A stretch of DNA of 64,000 bases from Eurosta solidaginis (lineage: Eukaryota; Arthropoda; Insecta; Diptera; Tephritidae). The stretch spans positions 243,405,832 to 243,469,831 of the forward strand of contig NC_090319.1 in assembly GCF_040869045.1 (NCBI RefSeq), read 5' to 3'. How positions within the stretch are numbered: position 1 is the first letter of the stretch; each line of letters starts with the position of its first letter. A program made the translations under genes and the position numbers. The notes under the pieces were generated by a model, which made no database searches, was not told the origin of the DNA, and saw only the letters and a program-made list of their open reading frames with translations. Positions 35,535-46,249 of this stretch are shown here, in pieces.

Positions 35535-37550
35535 CCTATGGAGGATATGATAGTTAACTCGGAGTTAGCCCTCGGAAGAATAGAACCCGATGAGGCCGAA
35601 AATGTACGATTTAGCCTAAAACAAGTTTTGTTAGAAAATTCAGGCCCTAATGACTATAAACAATCTAATAAGTTTCATAAAGCCGTAAAATCTTTAAACC
35701 AAAAGAATATCTTTATTACGAAATCCGACAAGGGAAACTGTGTTGTTGTGATGAATGAAGATGATTATAACAATGGTATGCGTGCTTTGATTGAGGAAGG
35801 TAAATACGTCAAAGTAAAAACCCCCCTTCCAAAAATGAAGAGAGAAGTTTTGGAGCATCGAAAAAAGTATGCCGAACTTTTCGGCCGTCAGTGGGACAAA
35901 AAAATGCTTAAGTCGTATGTGCGGGTCCCCTGTTTATATGGACTATACAAGGCGCACAAACCGGGAAATACATTTCGACCAATTATTGCCGGTTATACTT
36001 CCCCTACATCTAATATAACCAGATGGCTGAGCAATTATTTTAGTAGTCTCAAAAGCTTTGACGAATTTTCCATAAAGAATTCTTTGGAATTAATATCGAA
36101 AATAAAAGATGTACGACTGAGCTCAAATGAATGCTTTGCCTCATTCGATATATCCTCGTATTTCTCCAATGTGCCGAAGAAAGGAGCCTTGAACGCGCTA
36201 CTTGTTTGGCTCGATAGGCAAAACATTAATCCCTCGGTCGCCGGCACTTTATTTGATTATTTGAACTAACCGTTTTATGCGTGAACCAGTCATTTTTCTA
36301 GTTTAGAGGCGAATTTTTAGAGCAAACCGATGGCTTACAAATGGGATTAAATATAAGCCCCTTCTTATGCAACCTTTTTATGAACACTGTCGAAGAACAA
36401 TTAATCCAGAGCTCACTTTTCCCACGGGTAAATTTTCGATATTTAGGTCATTGCATGGTCGTTATTGAGAAGGAACAAATAGAAAACACGCTTAACTTAT
36501 TTAATTCAATGGATAATGCTATACAGTTTACATATGAAACTGAAGAAGATAATGAGCTACCTTTCCTTGATCTCAAACTTATACACAATATCGACGGATT
36601 TATCGAATTCGATATTTATCGAAAACCCACATCCACTGAGCGCTTCATTCCAATTGATGAAACCACCACTACTCCCACAAATTGGCAGCTTTTAATTCTA
36701 TGGCTCATCGCCTTGTAAATGTACCGTTCAGCTGCATCGCATTTAAAAGAGAAAAAGAGAAGATAATAAGTGTTGCTGAAACGAATGGGTACTGCCCTAA
36801 AATCATCATACAGCTAATTCAGAGACACCAAATAAAAAAGGAAAGAGAATGCACCTCGTTTTTCGAGGCAGTGGGCAAAAATGATAGCAACCTTATTTGT
36901 AGTATCGCGTACGATGCACATTATTTTAATAATATTAAAAAAGTTCTCAATAAAGCACACGTTAAGGTTGTTCCAAAAACTAAAATTAAGCTGAAGTCTT
37001 TGCTTAAATCGACGAAGGACAGTCGACTCGCACTGTACGTATAAGGATGAGCGAACATTTGAAGTACATCAAAAATATCGAACCGAAAAGTGGAATCGCG
37101 GAGCACGCTTTAGTGAACGAGCACGCATTGAGTGAGGGTGACTGTAAAGTGATCAAATCCGAATCTAATAGCAATAGATTAAATATCTTAGAATTGTTAC
37201 ATATTTATGTAAACAAAAATGTCGCGGTGAATCGGGACATTGGCCCACTGTACTCTACTTTTTTTTCAGCCATACAGTAAACTTATGATTTGCTTGCTAT
37301 TGCTATTGTTCTTGTCATTGCACATTTTCTCAATACTTTTGTTATAGGTACTGTATTTAGTAAATTATATTTGCATATTTTTAATATCTATGGACTTATT
37401 TTGCGATATATGTATTAGATAATGTTTAGTTGAACACTACTAACTGAGGATGGCACCACGCGAGTGCCAAAACAATTTTGTATTGTAAAGTATTATTGTT
37501 TATATAATACAACAAAAAATACATTAAGTGACGAAAAGGAGTTTTTGTGT
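35535..37550 (+). pseudogene. Second, divergent Penelope-like element
   Basis: The N-terminal frame (35538-36269, 243 aa) has KSDKGNCVVVMNEDDY, VPCLYGLYKAHKPG, FRPIIAGYTSPTSNI and FDISSYFSNVP (motif A). After a stop near 36267 come LQMGLNISPFLCNLFM (motif B) and FRYLGHCMVV, where YVDD is expected but YLGH is found. LPFLDLKLIH and DIYRKPTSTERFIP follow. A nuclease-side remnant reads MSEHLKYIKNIEPKSGIAEH (37047), but the preceding GIY-YIG core is deleted at about 37020-37046. The 3' tail contains GAGGATGGCACCACGCGAGT (37446), typical of Penelope 3' ends. It has three or more stops or shifts and is inactive. Confidence 0.88.
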
Positions 37551-37559
37551 TTTTCTGTT

Positions 37560-38075
37560 TCACTATATTTATTTTAACGTTTAATATTTAGCGCTAATGT
37601 GAGTTATTGAGTTTTTAAGCTTTTCCAATTTTACCGATAAAATAAACATAAGAAAACAGTATGCGAATTTGTTTTAAAGTGGTATTTAGATTAAACTGGA
37701 AATCAACAACACGAAATTGACGGTATGGGTACTCACAGGCACTTTTAAATTAGCAAAATTTGTCAAATTACCCACATTACCAAATCAAGAATGTAAGCAA
37801 CCCTATATCAGTAAATTTTATTATTGACTGCATATAAAACTAACATATTTTTTCAGGTATTTTTGTCTGCATGATTATTTTAATTTTCAGTTTGTTAAAT
37901 TGCTCAAGAATTCAATCTGTGTTGTTGCACTTCAGCCAGCTTTAAATTTTTTTTCTAAATTTATCAGTTAAATAGCATAAAAAAGTTAAATGTCTAAACC
38001 TTACCACTGGGTAAATTACCCAGGCAAAATAAGATAGACCTGTGAGAAGTTTAAATGTAAAATTTCAAACCTGTA
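37560..38075. other. Non-coding stretch
   Basis: AT-rich; nothing recognisable in any frame. Confidence 0.5.
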
Positions 38076-38430
38076 CTAGTTGATAGATTGGAGCTCGTAT
38101 AGCTCATCATTAAATCTTCTTAGGTATACGCCGCCCCAAAGCACTGAGGTCCTTAATCTTTCGAAAAGCCTTCCCTCGAGCACTCCAAGAGCCACCTCAT
38201 CAGATATTGTCTTTGTCCATGCTTCTACACCATATGCACATATATCTGGATGGGTACAATAAATACATTTTAGAGCATGATTTCCGTTTTTCGGGAGAGG
38301 AAAATTTAATTGCATTCGCTAGACTTCAAGGCTGATGTTGCTGCCAAGGCGCAAATGCGCTGACTCTTTGCCTGATGATAGCAGGTATTTGGTTTTTTCC
38401 TCGTTCAGGGACTGTGAGCAGCCTATATGT
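38076..38430 (-). pseudogene. RTE-like LINE C-terminal fragment
   Basis: On the minus strand, NEEKTKYLLSSGKESAHLRL (from about 38420) is followed after a deletion by YGVEAWTKTISDEVALGVLE and YLRRFNDELYEL. The same blocks, in the same order, are in the intact frame at 44273-45028 (KTKYLLSSSKESAHTRL, YGVEAWTMTTLDETALGVFE, YRRRFNDELYEL), so both belong to one family. The middle of the domain is missing. Confidence 0.8.
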
Positions 38431-41400
38431 ATGTATACATTTTTCTTACGTTGGACGAAGCAGTTTTATCAATATAGACAAAGTTGATAATTTCAATATT
38501 TACAAATTCTACGGCGCTTAGGCGATCTTGTCCCAATTAACATTTATGTTTTTTTTTTCTCAAGCGTTCCTCTTCTTAGTCGTATAAACCGTGTATATAT
38601 TTCTTGTTGGAGACAATCACAATCGCTGTTTATAGCATAAGAAATTTTGTTTTTAAGGAAAGTCCCTGTACCAATATACCATTTTTCGCAGAGACTTTGC
38701 TTTTTCTGTCCCTCTCGCGTGCCTCGAAATTCGCTTAGTTCTGTCGCTAATGATTAAAAATTCTTAGCAAAAATGTATTGAATTTATATTTTGAAGTGCG
38801 GTCTTTTTGGATATCCTCCTTAAGTCAACCGAAAAAAAAGTTTTTGTCAGCAGTGCCCATCCATTCATCGGTCTATCCGCCAGCCTATTTGTCAAGGGTC
38901 GTCATCAGATCCTTTTTTTGCAATATTTTTCATTTAAATAAATGTCTTGTAATGAAATTCAACACACTACTTCTTCCAACAGCGACTAATACTCCTGTAA
39001 AGAATAAACATTATTTCAACACGAAATATAATTTTGTGACAATTAAATACTTAACGGCATATTTTTGGCATTTATAAAATGCAAACATTTTAATGGTCAA
39101 CTGTATAAGGTTGACTTAAAAACTGTATTTAACTATCTTGAAAAAAGCGCGTGGTAACGCTAAAGCTGCTCAAATCTTTTGAAAATCTTTTCATCGACTT
39201 AACAAACGGTTGAAGATGTCTTGATATTATTCATAACAATCTTTCCTTTTCAATATAGAACACACACACAAATTCGAGATCTGTAGCATCTACCGCCTTA
39301 GCCAATGTATTTCGGTGTGCCCCGAAATGTTTTCATATCCACCACAAAGCTTAAACATTGGAAGATCCATAGAGCTACATGGCTGTTACCCAATTGAAAA
39401 GTACAGCACAGAGAATAGAAAAAGTTTAAAATGTTAACAAAAATTCGGCGAGAGGCGGAAGGTTTCAAGCCCGTGTCAAATTTTTGTCAGAACGAAAAGG
39501 GTGATTCAGATTCTAGAGGGAAGTCGTCTACGTCGTCTTAACCGGATACAGCCAGAAGCACCCAGCCGAGGCGATAATATTCCACCTGCCCTTTCACGGC
39601 AGGTACGGGACAAATCCTACAAATTTCTTTCATTTTTAGACCTTAACTGAAGGCAAACCATCAGTGCAATTCTAACCCAAAATTCAAAAATGCAAGTTGT
39701 TTCCCTTCTCCTACTCCACGTGTTCTAAATAAAAGAATACTTATGGTTTTTTTTTTACTTATCCCTTTCCTCTTATTCTGAACAATGTTCAGAAAAAGGA
39801 AAACTGGTTAATGGAGAAAAGTAGGTATTTTGAATGCGATTGAAAGTGAGACTTCTCTGCCATATTTTAGGAGTTTTTCACTTGTTAAATTAAAGGGAAT
39901 GCATCAAAATAGCTGAAGTGAACTGTTTCTTTTATGAAGAAACACGAACTTGTACAAATTTCTGCTCAATAAATTAATATTATACCACAAAACTCTTTGT
40001 TTTAAGTCCAAATTTATATAAATAAGCAACGAAAGAGTTCTTAGTATATTGGATGCATCCATGCAGAAATTGCGCAAGGATTTTTTAAGAAGGCTTAAAT
40101 AGATTTTGGCATATGATGAAAGGGGAGTTCAACTCGGCTTGCCCACCAGAAAATTTTTTTGGAAATGCGGAACACAATTTCCATTGGGAAAACAGCCTAC
40201 TTCGAAAATTCGAAATTCCTATTCCCCAAAGACTGTTCTCCCTAGGAGAAAAGAATTGGATGAGTTTTTCCGCGGGAATGAAAAAATCCGGGAAAACAAA
40301 ATTCCGAGGGAATATATAGGATTGAGCTGATGAATTTTTATAAAAAGATACAATTTCCATGCATATGAAATAGGGTTTCCTTTTGTTTTAGAAAAAATTA
40401 CTTTGTTTTGAGAAAAAATTCCTAAGGCGCAAAATCACTCCCATTTTGGAATGAAAAGTGTATTTAAGTGTAGAATTGATAAATGTGTCACAGATTTACA
40501 GAGCTTCGAAGGCGTTGTGTGTATGCGGGTGGACCCCTCCCCCATTTCCCCCTGCGTGGATCCGCCAATGTTTTAAACAAATCAATTATATCAACCATGC
40601 GCTAAAAGTGCATTTTCCGGGCTTGAAGCTATGCTCGATTTGAGTCGATCTTCAAAAGTACAGAATGTGGTGCAACCCACAAAGATTGTTTCGAACCATT
40701 GCAATGTCGTTCAGTCGACTAAATGCAGTATTGCTTAATCATTTTTAAAGAGCAGTAGTGGTAATCCAAACGAAACAGTCAATAAAAAGTGTATTGAAGC
40801 TTTATAAATAGCCTATTTTTATATGAACCAAGCAAAGAGGGCGTACTATTAATATTAGTGTAGCATTACTTTCGATATTCATAAAAGCAAATATTTACTT
40901 AAGGAAAACACTTAAAACAAACACATTTTCGGATTTGTGTACCATTATTATTCCGATACCGATAAGAGGAGTAATGGAAGTGTGTTCGAAGGATGTAGAG
41001 GTTTGCCGCACCCTTCCGAAGAAAGCCAATTCCACGAAATAATAATAAACAGCAAAACAGAGAATGGAGAAGAATGTTTGGCATTCAATTCATCAAACTC
41101 AAGCATGCGGGTGAACAACAAACCCGTGGTGTGATTGCGAGTAAGAATGTGGCTGCAAGTTTGCATAGACAAGACGTATGAGTGTGACAAATATTTACTA
41201 AAATCTGACGCGCCCCCATTACCCAGCAGGGCGCTTTGTTCACACACAATGAGTTTAATGGTTATTTTTTACTTTTAAGAAACAATATTCGAAAAATATT
41301 TAGATTAAAATACTGCACATATATATGTATGTATGAGGCGACTAGTATCAAAGACGGCAAACTCCACCATTTTTAGTTTCGTGTAAAGCGCAAAAAGGAC

Positions 41401-42516
41401 TTTAGGCATTTATTATCTCGAATATCATAAAAAAAGTAGACTAAATCGGATTATATATAAGGAAAAATGTATGGAGAATGCCGTGTTTGAATCTGACACC
41501 TCGATATTGCCGTTGATAATATTGAAACGTTTCAAATGAAAATATTATAAACATAATATCTAATATTCTATTGAATTCACGAAGTCAATGTAAAACAACA
41601 ATCTTATAGGAGTGAGAATGATGTAATTTAAAACATGAAACAGAGTACATACTATGTTGTGCTAGTATAGAAGGAAGCTCGCGGATTAACTCCTAACATG
41701 CTTCTTTGTATGCTTCTGTTACTGGCAATCTAGAGTCTCTTATTTCTTTAGCTAGCCCAGACGTTTCATTTCAGCTTTAAGTTTTTGATCGATCTTCAAG
41801 TGTCACCAAAGTGTTTTGTAAGAAGTTTGTCAACATCGATAAGTTTAAGCAATTGACCTGCTGCAAACCGCTTTTTACGGTTTTAGGAACAGTTATGAGA
41901 ATTCTGCGTCCCTTCTTCAAGACACTTTTGAAGTTTTTCAAATCGTTCTTGAAATGCAATTCACCGCTTTTCAGGATTTCAATTTTTCAGCAAAAACCGC
42001 TTTTTTTTGAAAGAAAAATGTCATATTCCGGTAGGCCTAAGGACACTTGAGATCATTTCCTTCCGGTAAGATACCCTTCTGGCTGCGTAATAAATTCCAT
42101 CTTTCTGATATCTTTTTCAACATTACCGAATATCCTGTCAGCAGGAAAAAAAGAATAGTCTACCACCGGAAAAATCACATCGACATTCTGCACGTGGTTT
42201 GGCGCATTTTCCGAAACCATTTGCAACGTATTCGAACATTATTATTCTGTAAATAAATCAGATAAAAGGAACAGATTTCATAAGGCAGGTTGAAAAACTC
42301 CGCCCTTCTGACTTCTGACAAAATAAATTTTTCAAATATTATAGGTTATATATCATAGACGGTTTAAATTGCCATGGTAAAACTTAGTAAATTAAGATTA
42401 ACTTCGCCATAAGCAATGCGCCTGGAAAAAATTTACGAAATCTGTAAAGGACCACCCCCTTTTTATATAAACGATTTTTAAAGATATTTTAGGTGAATGT
42501 TATAGAAATATACATA
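38431..42516. other. 4-kb region without recognisable genes
   Basis: I read all frames and found no family signature. 40100-40330 has open frames on both strands (LPTRKFFWKCGTQFPLGKQ and others) but no convincing homology. 42300-42480 includes GGACCACCCCCTTTTTATAT, probably a decayed family A scrap. A CA-rich stretch near 39260 is too short to call. Confidence 0.4.
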
Positions 42517-43929
42517 CAGTGACGAGCAAAACTGTAACATGTTTTCTATTGTTTTGCCTTAATTCGCTTTCACTCACTTGCTCCAATGTAGAATCAAGTT
42601 TCTCTTTCAGCGCTTTACATGTAGGCTTTGTACCTACAATTTGAAGGTATAGCCATTAAAATCCAACAGCAACAAATAAGTTTGCACTACTAAAATACTA
42701 CCTTGCTCATATGTTACAGTTATGGACTGACTCTGTTTTTTTTTTTTTTTATAAGTCACATGCCAGTGCAAAGAATAAAAAAAGTGTTGCGACACCAAGT
42801 TTAAGCTGAAAGGTGGTCGTCCAAAAAAAAAATAGTGATCGCCAGTGCCGCCATCTTGCCCAGTTGGTAACCTCTGATAATTCGGTGACTCCAGCAGCAG
42901 CCTTAGAAATGCTAAATATAGAAGCAAGCGAGTGGACAGCGCGTCGCTCCTTAAAGAAACTTGGTCTTAAAGCAGCTGAGAAAAAAAAGAAACCCATGCT
43001 GACAAGAAAACAAGTGCAGCTCAGGCGAGATTTTCTGGCAACTGATTTGCACTGGACTGAAGAAGACTGGGAAATGCTGAGTTTAAAATTGGAGCATTTT
43101 TATTACTATCAAATAGATAGCGCACATATTTGTTTCTTTGCATTTAAAGGTTATTTGGTCTGACGAGACTAAAATTAATAGCTACCAGTCGAACGGACGT
43201 TCATGGTACTACACAAGAGACTCCAATGTTATAACAGCGCAACATGTACGTCAAACCATAAAACACGGTGGCGGTTCCATAATGGTTCGGGGCTGCATAA
43301 CCAAAAATGGCGTGGGTCCCTTGGTGCGTATTGATGGCATTATGCGGAAGGGATAATAACTTAACATTTTGCAACAAAATTTGCCTAAGGCCATTGAGGA
43401 TATTACCCCAAGCAGACGGCTCGTAGTGTAAAAAATTGGTTGCAACAACAAAAGCTTTCGGTTTTAAAGTGGCCTCCTCAATCGCCAGATATGAATCCAA
43501 TCGAAAATTTATGGAGTCATGTCAAAGCACAGCTTGCAAAATATTCAAACCCATCAAAAGGAATGAGCAAGTTGTGGGAGCGGACGCAGGAAGTTTGGCA
43601 AGCGATACCTCAAGATTTTGTTGCAAAATACACAAAGAGCATGCCTGCCCGTTTGACGGCTTTGTAAAAAGCGAAAGGACTCTTGACAAAGTATTGATTT
43701 ATGGGTTTTTCTTTTAAATTTTATAGAGAGTGCAAAACTGTAACATCCCAGTTTCAACGCTTTTTTTCCACAGAAAGTGTGAATTGATTTTTTTATAATT
43801 TAGTATTTTTATAAAGCATACATGGAGAAGTAATAAAAGGCAAAAGCAAAATTATAAAACCGTTGTTTGTTATGTATAAAGTACTTTCATTTAAGTTCAA
43901 GAGCTTTGTTACAGTATTGCCCCGTCACG
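42517..43929 (+). mobile_element. Tc1-family DNA transposon, 1,413 bp
   Basis: Flanking TA dinucleotides (42515-42516 and 43930-43931) border terminal inverted repeats: CAGTGACGAGCAAAACTGTA on the left and, reversed, CGTGACGGGGCAATACTGTA on the right. A second GCAAAACTGTAACAT copy at 43731 suggests inner direct repeats. The coding interior is the transposase relic annotated separately. Non-coding spacers lie at 42540-42800 and 43670-43900. Confidence 0.9.
42813..43667 (+). pseudogene. Tc1 transposase relic missing the second catalytic Asp
   Basis: The DNA-binding half includes ASEWTARRSLKKLGL and KKPMLTRKQVQLRRDF. The catalytic half starts VIWSDETKINSY (43151, first Asp), then GGGSIMVRGCITKNG. 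At about 43400 some 40 bp are missing compared with the family, removing the QDND block with the second Asp; only the following PK-TARSVKNWL part survives in another frame. WPPQSPDMNPIENLW (43473, catalytic Glu) and the end ARLTAL are intact. An insertion near 43075-43140 also breaks the frame. The remaining residues fit the DD34E group. Confidence 0.9.
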
Positions 43930-44272
43930 TATTTGCGAGAAATAACTTTGTATCAATGGCCCAATTATTATACAAGAAGTAAGGAAGGCTAAGTTCGGGT
44001 GTAACCGAACATTACATACTCAGCTGAGAGCTATGGAGACAAAATAAGGGAAAATCAACATTTAGAAAAATGAACCTAGGGTAACCCTGGAATGTGTTTG
44101 TATGACATGAGTATCAAATGGAAGGTATTAAAGAGTAGTTTAGTGTGTCATAGTTCTATAGGTGGAGACCATTTCGGGATATCGCCATAAAGGTGGGCCA
44201 GGGGTGACTCTGGAATGAGTTTGTACGATATGAGTATAAAAAGAAAGGTGGCAATGGGTATTTTAAAAGGGA

Positions 44273-45028
44273 GTGATCCTTAGTTCTCAGCATATGCCAG
44301 TAACTGGCATACTGGCATATGCTGATGACATTGATATCATCGGCCTAAACACCCGCGCTGTTAGTTCTGCTTACTCCAAACTGGAAAAAGAAGCGGTAAA
44401 GATGGGTTTGATGGTGAATGAGGACAAAACGAAGTACCTGCTGTCATCGAGCAAAGAGTCAGCGCATACGCGCCTTGGCAACCACGCTACTGTTGGCAGC
44501 CACAATTTCGAAATAGTAAAAGACTTCGTTTATTTGGAAACCAGCATCAACACTAGCAACAATATCAGCACTGAAATCCAGCGAAGAATCAATCTTGCCA
44601 ATAAATGCTACTTTGGACTAGGTAGGCAATTGAAAAGTAAAGTCCTCTCTCGGCAAACGAAAATCATACTCTACAAGTCACTTATCGTTCCCCTCCTGCT
44701 ATATGGTGTAGAAGCATGGACCATGACAACATTAGATGAAACGGCTTTGGGAGTGTTCGAGAGAAAAGTTCTTCGAAAGATTTATGGACCTCTACGCGTT
44801 GGCGATGGCGAGTATCGAAGAAGATTTAATGATGAACTGTACGAGCTATACGCAGACATCAACATAGTCCAGCGAATTAAAACGCAGCGGCTGCGCTGGC
44901 TAGGCCATGTTATGCGAATGAAAGATGATGCTCCGGCCAAGAAAGTGTTTCTATCGGAACACGCCTATGGAAGCAGAGGTAGAGGGCGGCCCCACTCCGT
45001 TGGAAGGACCAGGTGGAAAACGATTTAA
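44273..45028 (+). CDS. Open frame for the RT C-terminal half of an RTE-like LINE (truncated)
   Basis: The 251-residue frame includes ILAYADDIDIIGLNTR (motif C with YADD intact), KMGLMVNEDKTKYLLSS, FVYLETSINTSNNISTEI, YGVEAWTMTTLDETALGVFE, RVGDGEYRRRFNDELYEL and QRLRWLGHVMRMKDDAPAKK, the standard order for RTE/Jockey-like RT thumb and C-terminal regions. The first residues come from target and junction sequence, so the ATG is accidental. It lacks endonuclease and RT motifs 0-B, so it cannot work alone. Confidence 0.85.
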   Translation: MILSSQHMPVTGILAYADDIDIIGLNTRAVSSAYSKLEKEAVKMGLMVNEDKTKYLLSSSKESAHTRLGNHATVGSHNFEIVKDFVYLETSINTSNNISTEIQRRINLANKCYFGLGRQLKSKVLSRQTKIILYKSLIVPLLLYGVEAWTMTTLDETALGVFERKVLRKIYGPLRVGDGEYRRRFNDELYELYADINIVQRIKTQRLRWLGHVMRMKDDAPAKKVFLSEHAYGSRGRGRPHSVGRTRWKTI

Positions 45029-45143
45029 ACTCCCTTGGTGTGACCAATTGGCGCCGGTTGGCGGAGCGAAGGAGCGACTGGCGCGCCTTGTTGGACGGCC
45101 ATAACCGTTTAGACGGTTAAGCGCCAATTAAGTAAGTAAGTAA
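44288..45143 (+). mobile_element. Young 5'-truncated RTE insertion with 13-bp target-site duplication
   Basis: GATCCTTAGTTCT occurs perfectly at 44275-44287 and 45144-45156, bracketing the insert. The interrupted family B sequence is continuous when one copy is removed. The 3' end carries an (AAGT)n tail (45129-45143). The 5' junction has a 13-bp inverted repeat, CAGCATATGCCAG/CTGGCATATGCTG, with the first arm not part of the normal element. The perfect duplication and open frame suggest a recent insertion. Confidence 0.9.
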
Positions 45144-46249
45144 GATCCTTAGTTCTATAAGTGGACGTCTTTTCGAGCTATCGCCATTAAGGTGGACCAG
45201 GGGTGACTCTAGAATTTGTTTGTACGATATGGGTATCAAATAAAAGATGTTAATGAGTCTTTTAAAAGGGAGTGGTCGTAGTTGTATATGTGAAGGCGTT
45301 TTCGAGATATCGAGCAAAATGTGGACCAGGGTGACCCAGAACATCATCTCTCGGGTACCGCTAATTTGTTTATATATGTAATACCACGAACAGTATTTCT
45401 GCCAAGATTCTAAGGGCTTTTGATTTCGCCCTGCAGAACTTTTTCATTAAGTGCGCGAACTGAGTTTAGTAAAGATATATCGATTTTTTCTCAAGTTATC
45501 GTGTTAACGGCCAAGCGGAAGAACAGACGGTCAACTGTGTATAAAAACTGGGCGTGGCTTCAACCGATTTCGTCCTTTTTCACAGAAAACATTTACCGTC
45601 CTAGAATCTAAGGCCCTACCAAATTTCACAAGGATTGGTAAATTTTAGTTCGACTTATGGCATTAAAAGTATCCTAGACAAATTAAATGAATAAGGGAGG
45701 ATCCACGCCCATTTTGAAATTTTATTTTATTTTTGTATTTTATTGCATAATATCATTGCTGGAATCGAATATTGACATAATTTACTAATATACTGTAAAG
45801 ATATAAAATTTTTTGTTAAAATTTGACTTAAAAAAAAATTTTTTTTAAAAGTGGGCGTGGTTGTTCTCCGATTTTGCAAATTTTTATTAAGCATACATAC
45901 AGTAACAGGTGTAACGTTCCTGCCAAATTTCATCATGATATCTTCAACGACTGCCAAATTACAGCTTGCAAACCTTGCTGTGCCATTCCCATTGCCCAAA
46001 ATTTTACTAATTTTCTATTCTGCGTCACAAGTTCAACTCACCTACCCAGTTTTATCGCTTTATCCGTCTTTGGTAATGAATTATCGCACTTTTTCGGTTT
46101 TTTCAAAATTTTCGATATCGAAAAAATGGGCGTGGTTGTATACCGATATCGTTCATTTTAAATAGCGATCTGAGATGAGTGCCCAGGAACCTACATACCA
46201 CATTTCATCAAGATACCTCAAAATTTACCCAAGTTATCGTGACTATCGG

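Larger units (their letters stand above)
43976..46243 (-). repeat. Family B copy, reverse orientation, truncated, hosting an RTE insertion
   Basis: The copy begins (reverse) at AAGTAAGGAAGGCTAAGTTC with the TTCGGGTGTAACCGAA hairpin. Its tandem-repeat half is split by the RTE insert 44288-45143. The left half follows from ATACCACGAACAG (45382), with an internal deletion near 45445. It stops near 46243 in AAGTTATCGTGA, so its TATACTCAG end is missing. Confidence 0.8.

Noticed and set aside
40106..40360. Overlapping open frames on both strands
   Set aside because: Three frames are open at once and none resembles a known family, so chance is the simplest explanation.
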